Source: Litsea cubeba
Taxonomy: Eukaryota > Streptophyta > Magnoliopsida > Laurales > Lauraceae
Direction: 5' to 3'
Assembly: GCA_012931725.1 (NCBI GenBank)
Contig: CM022951.1
Location: forward strand, 32,966,785-33,030,784
Length of the DNA: 64,000 bases
Below the pieces are notes generated by a model, which saw only the letters and a program-made list of their open reading frames with translations, did no database searches and had not been told where the DNA came from. The translations under genes and the position numbers were made by a program. Shown here piece by piece: positions 57,719-64,000 of this stretch. How positions within the stretch are numbered: position 1 is the first letter of the stretch; every line of letters starts with the position of its first letter.

Positions 57719-59718
57719 ATGGATAGGCCAAGCTGCTCCAGAGTAAGGTCGACGACTTCTAATAGGAGGCGCTGTCGAATAACTGAGGAGGTTGTTGAAG
57801 AACCAAGGGAACCGGAATATGATTCGGAAGGAGGTAATGAAGAAAAAGGAGCTCCTGTTGAACAACATTAAGAAGAAGCTGTTGTTGAACAAGAAATAAC
57901 TACGGGGCCAGAAGATCGTTCTTTGCTGCCCAGTTTCAACACACACATAGCTGCATACATTTGGCATTCACAGGTACGTACTTTTTTTTGTTTTTCTCTT
58001 TATGTTACATAAAACTCAATGTAATTGTTACATTCTTCAATAATGTAATATTTTCGGAATGCAGGAACGGGCCTTGCTGAAGTGTTTGAGCCATGGACAG
58101 AAAATACCGCACTGGACATTGAATGAGAGAGCAATAGGTTCACAGAGTTAGTGGATAGATCTAATTTGAGTCCACTCATCACAACATCCTACTGCTTTGT
58201 TAGTAAGATTCTTGTCTCTTGTTTTGTGGAAAGTGGCAACCTGAAACAAACACTTTCCACATGCCGTTCGGTGAAATGTCCATAAGTCTAGATGATGTTG
58301 CCACCATACTTGGGATCCCGGTGACTGGTCGTTCTGTTGCTTATAATGGTAGAATGTCATTTCAAGATGCTCATTCGCTCCTTGTTGACGCTCTGGGGAG
58401 TTCATCCAAATGAGGCAAATGATGAGCTGCAGCAGGTTCGGGGCCAATCTGTAAGATTGGAGTGGCTAAGAGGGAGGTTCTCTTCAATAACCGATGAGGA
58501 TGGAGATGACATGATTGATTGTGCAGTGAGAGCATATCTTCTGTATTTATTAGGCTGCACATTATTCGCGGACAAGAGTGGCACACGTGTGCCAATTATC
58601 TATCTGACGTTGTTGACAGACTTGTCAAGTGTCCGTACATATGCATGGGGTGCCGCTGCTCTGGCTTATCGACAGTTGGGATTGGCTACCCGTAAGGAAG
58701 TTAAACAGATTGCTGGATATCTTACGCTGCTAGAGGCATGGATTTATGAGCATCTCGAGTGTTTCGCTCCAACGTCCAATATTTTATATGGAGTCACCTA
58801 ACCCCGAGTGTATCGTTGGCTCACGCGCAGGGAGACTACTGCTCCCCTACAAGCACTGCGAGAGCGGCTTGATTATATGAGTGCAGATGAGGTACTAAAA
58901 ATCCTTTTTTGATGACTTACTAAAAATTCTCTATAGTATAATGAAATTTCTTATAATTGTTTTGGTCATGCAGGTCACATGGGATCCTTATCGCGATATT
59001 AGGTAGCAATATCCATTTAATCAAGTCGCCTTCTACTGTGGGTGCATTAAGTCCATTGACGTTGTTGAGCCCTATCATCCAGATAGGATCCTGAGGCAGT
59101 TTGGTAGGGTGCAGACTATTCCTCCACCCCTATTAATCCCAATTCACGCTACACGAGGCCGACTGCAAATGCATATCATATTGCGTATCAATATTTTGAT
59201 CAAGTATGGGAAAGATGGAATGATCACCTTTTGTCTGGGTTGAATCAAAGCGTTCCAGTTCGACGTCCATCTGATTGTGTACCACAATACATGGCTTGGT
59301 ACGCACGAGTGTCATGGAGGCTACTTCAAAACCCTAACTTCCAATCAGCTTTTCGCCCACATCCTCGAGATGCACAACCTAGTGCAAACATTGATTATGA
59401 GATGGTATGGTTAATTTAGCAATATTTCACATTTTCTTTTTAAATGTTTCGAGTGAATTAATGAATTAAACATCTTACTTGCAGCGCAATGCAGGTGCGC
59501 TGTGCATCCTTGATAGAGTCATGGAGAGGGGCCAAGATGGATGGATTGATGACCCACATGGTATATACACTCACGTCGAGCAGGCTACACATGTGCTGCG
59601 TGGAATGACCATTGAAGAGGTGGAGCGCACGGTTCGACACCCCACTGCTCGTTCTTACGCACGCATGCACCATAGGGACTGTGCTGATTTCATTTTGGAA
59701 TATGACCAGTTACTTTAA
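57719..59718 (+). pseudogene. Plant mobile domain (PMD, MAIN/MAIL1-like) protein of the MULE, decayed
   Basis: An ATG at 57719 opens MDRPSCSRVRSTTSNRRRC. Exon 1 ends at 57973 (GTACGT donor) and has one TAA. Exon 2 begins at 58064 and shows the PMD signature TNTFHMPFGEMSISLDDVAT then ILGIPVTG. After a frame change near 58400 come VRLEWLRGRF, DCAVRAYLLYLLGCTLFADK and YAWGAAALAYRQLG. Later exons carry QYMAWYARVSWRLLQNP near 59300 and a final reading ending DFILEYDQLL at 59718. The PMD occurs in host regulators of transposon silencing (MAIN, MAIL1) and in transposon-borne copies. At least two stops and three frame changes are visible. Confidence 0.85.
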
Positions 59719-60050
59719 GACAATCATTTATTTTGTTTACATTTTGGTTACAATGATGGTGTGTTTTTTATGGGTTGGAACATGGTTGTAATCACAATTT
59801 TTGGAACATGGTTGTTTACATTTGAAACATGGTTGTAATTACAGTTTTTGGAACATGGTTGCTTACATTTGGAACATGGTTGTAATCACAATTTTGATGA
59901 ACATGGTTGTACAGACAAAGTTGAAAATATCTAAACTCATATTTCTAAATTAAAAATGTTGTCCATACATGAGATCTTCTGTTAGAGAAATACATGAACT
60001 CTGCCAACAATGTGGCTAGAGAAACACATGAAAAAAAATATACAATCTTC

Positions 60051-63000
60051 TCAATCCAATGAGACAATCTCACAGGTTGCTACATCTAGACTTATAATCT
60101 CTTTAAAACACTTGATTCGATCTTCGTATGCTAATTCCCATTGGCTGGCGCAAGGATGACGAAATTCTTTCCACTTATTGGCAATGGGTGGTACAGGATG
60201 ATCTGGGATCATGAAAACCTACAAAAAAAATAAATAAACCTGTTAATACGTTAACATATTGTAATTAAATAAAAAAAGACAATTTTAGTTTTCAATACCT
60301 GAACGAAATGGCAAGAATTAACAAAACCTATCGCTATCTCCAATCGAGTAGATACAGGCAATGGTGGTGACCTTAGAGGAAAAAAGGTTAAACACTGTGC
60401 CATGCTAAAGTGAAATAAGACCAAGTTGTAACGAGATGCGACAAGATGCCCCATGTCAGGCATAGTCAACCAATGCTTGTACGAAGGATTATCCTCATAG
60501 TAAGATAGTGTCTCAATGAGTTATTCAACTCTGTTTTCCACTCCGTATAACTGCTTGTAATGTTCTACATGGTGCAACAACTCATACAAGAGTTCTCTCC
60601 TAACCTGTCTCCATCCATCTTCAGTATGACCAATCAAAGCAGCAATTGTTCTAAAACCATAATTACCATCGGCTGCAACATCTTTGATAAGGCGTATAAA
60701 AGGCCTTAATCCTTCTGAGAACTGTGCAATATAAGAACTGACATTTTTAGATATTGTTCTCACAACTCTAGGCTTTTCTTTTTTTCTTTTTGTCTGTTCC
60801 AACGGTCCCTTAACCATAATGGGAGAAGGTGAGTGACTGTCCTATGCAAATTGTACCAACTCAAAAGCACTTGGTACCCTTTTGGTGGATGTATCAATCC
60901 TAATGCGTGGTCGCCCACGAGTTCGGGACTTTGCTTTTGGTTCTAACAAGAATGTACTGTCAGGCTTTGATAGCTCCCTCATCTTCTTTAAGAGTTGCAG
61001 TTTTCTTATTTGATCAAATTCATTGAACCGCTTTTTAAGTAACTCTAACTCCGTCTTACAGTCCAACTCCATATTATAGCTCGAAACGGTACTCGGATTC
61101 ATGTCAAGATTGACCCAATGTGGATGTATCACTGAAGGGGAATTGGCCGTCCTTCTGAAACATATGTAGCAATCTCATGCGCACATGGTAACCCATGTGT
61201 GGAACGGATAATACATCCACATGCAATCTTATCAATTCCAACCAGATTTGATCTCTTAATTTCTGCCAAAATCTTTTCCAAAGCATTTCGTGATATGTTC
61301 CCACGAAGCTCTTTAAATTCAGAGGGCTTGAAACTGTGTTGCACTATTGTCTTGCTCTTCTCGAATGAAGCTTTAATACTTGTATACTGTAGTTCAAGCA
61401 AGCTGTGAGTTTTTGCCCAATTTGTCTCAAAAGTACCCTGAGATGATCCAAGTTGTCTCTTCAACTGTGAATGTGAAGACTCAGCTCTATATAAACAACA
61501 TAATAATTATTGATGCATGATATATAAATACGCATAAAGCATCAATTCATCCAAATTAAAGTATAAGCATACCTGTTTAACGTAGTATTCCCAAAATGCA
61601 TGTATTTATCAACCCACGCAGATACAAATCTCTCCTTGTATTCATCTAACCAACTCTCCTTGACGTACTGAAGTGCTGATAGATATGTTGTGAACTCTTT
61701 GTTTAGCTTACGCAGATGATCAATATACTCTTCTTTTGTGGAGGCATGGACCAACATATTCCAATGCAATATAAATCTATCCCACTTCTCCTTGGTCTCG
61801 AACAACTTCTTACATTTTGCTAGGACATTCTTATTTATGTGCCATTTGCATAATAGATGCCTTGCATTAGAGAATACGGTGTTGATGGCTTTTAGTAGTG
61901 TCAATTCTCTATCTGTGACAATAACATCAGGAAAAGCGTCCTCACCAATGAGAGAACGTAAAACACCCAAAGCCCATGTATAGTTGACTTCGCGTTAGGC
62001 TTCCATGTAAGCAAAACACAAAGAGAAAGTCATATCTGTTGAAGTCACTCCTACAATCTCCAGTAAGGGTATGCGATACCGGTTTGTCTTGTAAGTGCAA
62101 TCCATTATTAAGACATGAGGAAATGAGCGCAACAACTGTATGCTTATTGGATGCGCCCAAACCAAATCAGTAACGTCACTGTCCTCATTGTTCATATGGC
62201 ATTCAATGTACTTATGCTCTGTCAGCTTTCCCATCAGTTGTTGCATCTGTGTTCTCCCACCCCGCTCAACAACTCTGTGCCTATGACGTGCATTGTAAAT
62301 GGTTTTTATTGTAGTCACATTTAAGGCACTTCTTTGTTTTAATGTAACCAGAATATCTTTTGGTCGTACCATGCTCTTAGACATATCAACCATCAATTTT
62401 GTTTCCTCTTCTGTTAGTCTTCCTGTGAATGAATGACCCTCTAGATACTCTGCAGCAGAGTGATTATGTACACCACATGTAACTTCCAACATCCAATCAT
62501 CAAAAGTGTCAAGCTTCTTGCCCTTTAATGTAAAAGGGCATCCACATTTCTTCGATCCTGTTGCTTGATCTTCTTTTTAGTAGGCCCCTCGTCTTTGGTC
62601 TTACAATGCTTGAATTGGCCACTTCTCTCACATGCTAGGACAACCCTAGCTTTTATTCCAGGCCTTGCTGCATTTGACACCTTTATGACAATGACAAAAC
62701 CATTTCTTTTACCCACATCACGAGCCCAATTCACTAATGCATCTCGGCTGTGAAATATCTAAACACATAACCATTGAATCAGACATTAGTAACACACAAT
62801 ATGTATATTAAAATTTAAATATAATGCCTTACTTCTTCGGTAGTAAACACATCTGTAAAGTCCATTATATAGGCTGACTGAACTTGGCTTTCTTCTGTGG
62901 ATGGCTGCACTAAGGAAAAAATGGTATCAGTATCGTTCAGAACAATAAATCCGAATATACACCATATGTTCGACATATAAATTCCGAACATTTGTTTTAT

Positions 63001-63249
63001 GTTCGGAAATAAAGTCTCGAACAAGTCTCATATGTTCGTATAGAAACATTCGAACATATAGTGTATGTTCGGTATCGTTTGTCCGAACATTCCAGAAATG
63101 TTCGGTCATATCAGTCCGGACAGAACGCGAACAACTACAATACAGAACTTGAAAAATTTGACAAAAACACTGAAATACTCAACCACACTAACCTTTTCGC
63201 TGCTAGTAGGATTAAATGACACGATTTCCTTGTACATTTCCTTGTCCAT
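60051..63249 (-). pseudogene. MULE transposase with SWIM zinc finger and C-terminal OTU-like domain, decayed
   Basis: Proposed minus-strand exons are 63249-63193 (MDKEMYKEIVSFNPTSSEK), 62909-62833, about 62758-61573, and from about 61486 onward, with a last intron near 60300-60220 and stop at 60053-60051. Exon 3 has a FAR1-like N-terminal region, then the DDE core: Asp in LIMDCTYKTNRY, Asp in VIVTDRELTLLKA and C-W-H in LLCKWHI; a Glu in AESSHSQLKRQ opens the fourth exon. The SWIM finger (CGCIIRSTHGLPCAHE) is near 61200. After an acidic/basic linker, ADGNYGFRTIAALIGH resembles an OTU cysteine-protease core with the catalytic Cys replaced by Tyr. Lesions include TAA at 61997-61995 and frame changes near 62560 and 61135 and a stop near 60842. 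Confidence 0.85.
62937..63130. repeat. TTCGAACAT/ATGTTCGAA-rich block, right (inside transposase intron 1)
   Basis: About a dozen ATGTTCG/CGAACAT cores in both orientations, mirroring 57478-57665. It lies between proposed exons 1 and 2 of the transposase. Confidence 0.85.
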
Positions 63250-63634
63250 TGCAATATTTGGTTTGATTCAACTACAACAAAAGAGTTTGATGAGAGCAAG
63301 GGGGAAAAGGAAGAAGGAAGAAGGTGAACTGTAGGTGAGTGGTGCAATGCTGTAAAGAGATTGAAGGAAGGAATAATGAGAGTGAAGGAAAAAGGGAAAT
63401 GTGGGGTGCAATGGGGGAATGAGAATGTGAAACCGGTAGTGAAGAGAGTTAAGTTATTGTGTGAAGAGGGGAGAGATGAGAGATGAGTTATGTGTGTGAA
63501 GAGAAATATTTGATTTTCAACATGGTTTATGAGATGTCCATTTTAGTCATTTCACGTAATGATTTTATTGTAAAAAGAAATTGGCATAATAACTGTGGTG
63601 GGAAGAGAACTTTTGGTGGTGCCAATAGAACTCC

Positions 63635-64000
63635 CCTTTTTTTTTTTAAATAACCGAGGGTGGGACGGCCCATTGGGCTGGACTAATCCCTACGGGCCGA
63701 GGGAGAGACTTTATTATTTTTGAATTTCCTATTTTATTCAAACAAAAATTACTTCTTGAGAAATTTATGTATCCTGAATTCTATAAGTTTCCTTTTAAAA
63801 TTCCTAACTAGAATTACATGTTGTTTATGCATTGGGGGTATGTGGCTCACTTTCATAAACTACAACACGATGGCCACTTTTGGGGCCTTGAATGAGACAT
63901 TTGTGCAGTGTCAAGGATTCCTTGATGGCTTTTCCTTGTTTACTTTTTTTTTTTTCTATTTTTGTGCCATGCTTTTTCATGTGTGAGAGGAAAGTTTTGG
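63635..64000. other. Right flank: poly(T) run and possible retroposon 3' end, no gene seen
   Basis: T at 63637-63647 next to the MULE end, read on minus, would be a poly(A) tail following a GC-richer stretch (GGGACGGCCCATTGGGC, 63662-63678). Beyond that the sequence is AT-rich without a coding match. Confidence 0.4.

Larger units (their letters stand above)
56969..63634. mobile_element. Mutator-like element with plant mobile domain gene and transposase-OTU gene (6.7 kb)
   Basis: The ends GGAGTTCCTTGGCACCAC (56969) and, inverted, GGAGTTCTATTGGCACCAC (63634) match with one indel. Inside, a plant-mobile-domain gene lies on plus near the left end and a MULE transposase gene on minus near the right end, convergent. 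TTCGAACAT-rich blocks lie 500-700 bp from each end. T-rich flanks on both sides make the 9-bp duplication impossible to define. Both genes have stops and frameshifts, so this copy is not autonomous. Confidence 0.82.

Overview
The window is nuclear DNA of a flowering plant. It contains Tat-clade Ty3/gypsy and Ty1/copia LTR retrotransposons, a LINE, MITEs, Mutator-like elements (MULEs), plant-specific gene fragments, GT-AG introns and long AT-rich noncoding stretches. Nothing bacterial or organellar is visible. Nearly all of it is transposon-derived. The only piece that looks like a functional host gene is the last exon of a 26S proteasome RPN2 (PSMD1-type) gene at 7372-7704. The species cannot be named from the sequence.

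Layout. 1-7339: 3' half of a plus-strand Tat element (copy A): integrase, a 106-bp tandem array, an antisense intron-containing ORF and the 3' LTR. It ends about 30 bp before the RPN2 acceptor site. 7372-8240: RPN2 last exon and 3' UTR. 8813-12541: minus-strand gag-only copia element with a perfect target-site duplication (TSD), which splits a short open frame. 14809-30092: relic of a minus-strand chromovirus-like gypsy element. It hosts a Tourist-like element (15401-16372), a complete minus-strand Tat element (copy B, 16458-29263, TSD ATATT) and, next to its protease remnant, a small MITE. 30284-34960: decayed minus-strand LINE interrupted by an LTR-like block. 34961-45988: mostly noncoding, with microsatellites, an LTR-like block, a dirigent pseudogene and a 100-N assembly gap. 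45989-56889: 10.9-kb segment bounded by 133-bp terminal inverted repeats (TIRs) and carrying fragments of three unrelated host genes (CNOT9/RCD1, a DUF616 glycosyltransferase, an OSB-type DNA-binding protein), so a candidate Pack-MULE. It also contains palindromic repeats. 56969-63634: MULE with a plant-mobile-domain gene on plus and a transposase gene ending in an OTU-like domain on minus, both decayed.

How the parts relate. Tat copies A and B are one family in opposite orientation. Comparing them shows that the antisense gene has its own TATA-like box, a 5'-UTR intron and conserved splice sites, and that the 3' tandem array was amplified with a different unit in each copy (106 versus 186 bp). 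Copy B has nearly identical LTRs but a heavily frameshifted gag-pol, which suggests it moved with proteins supplied in trans. The strongest leads are the antisense gene, the multi-gene Pack-MULE, the PMD/transposase-OTU MULE with mirrored TTCGAACAT-rich blocks, and the RPN2 terminal intron loaded with a retrotransposon. All readings were made by eye, without database searches.
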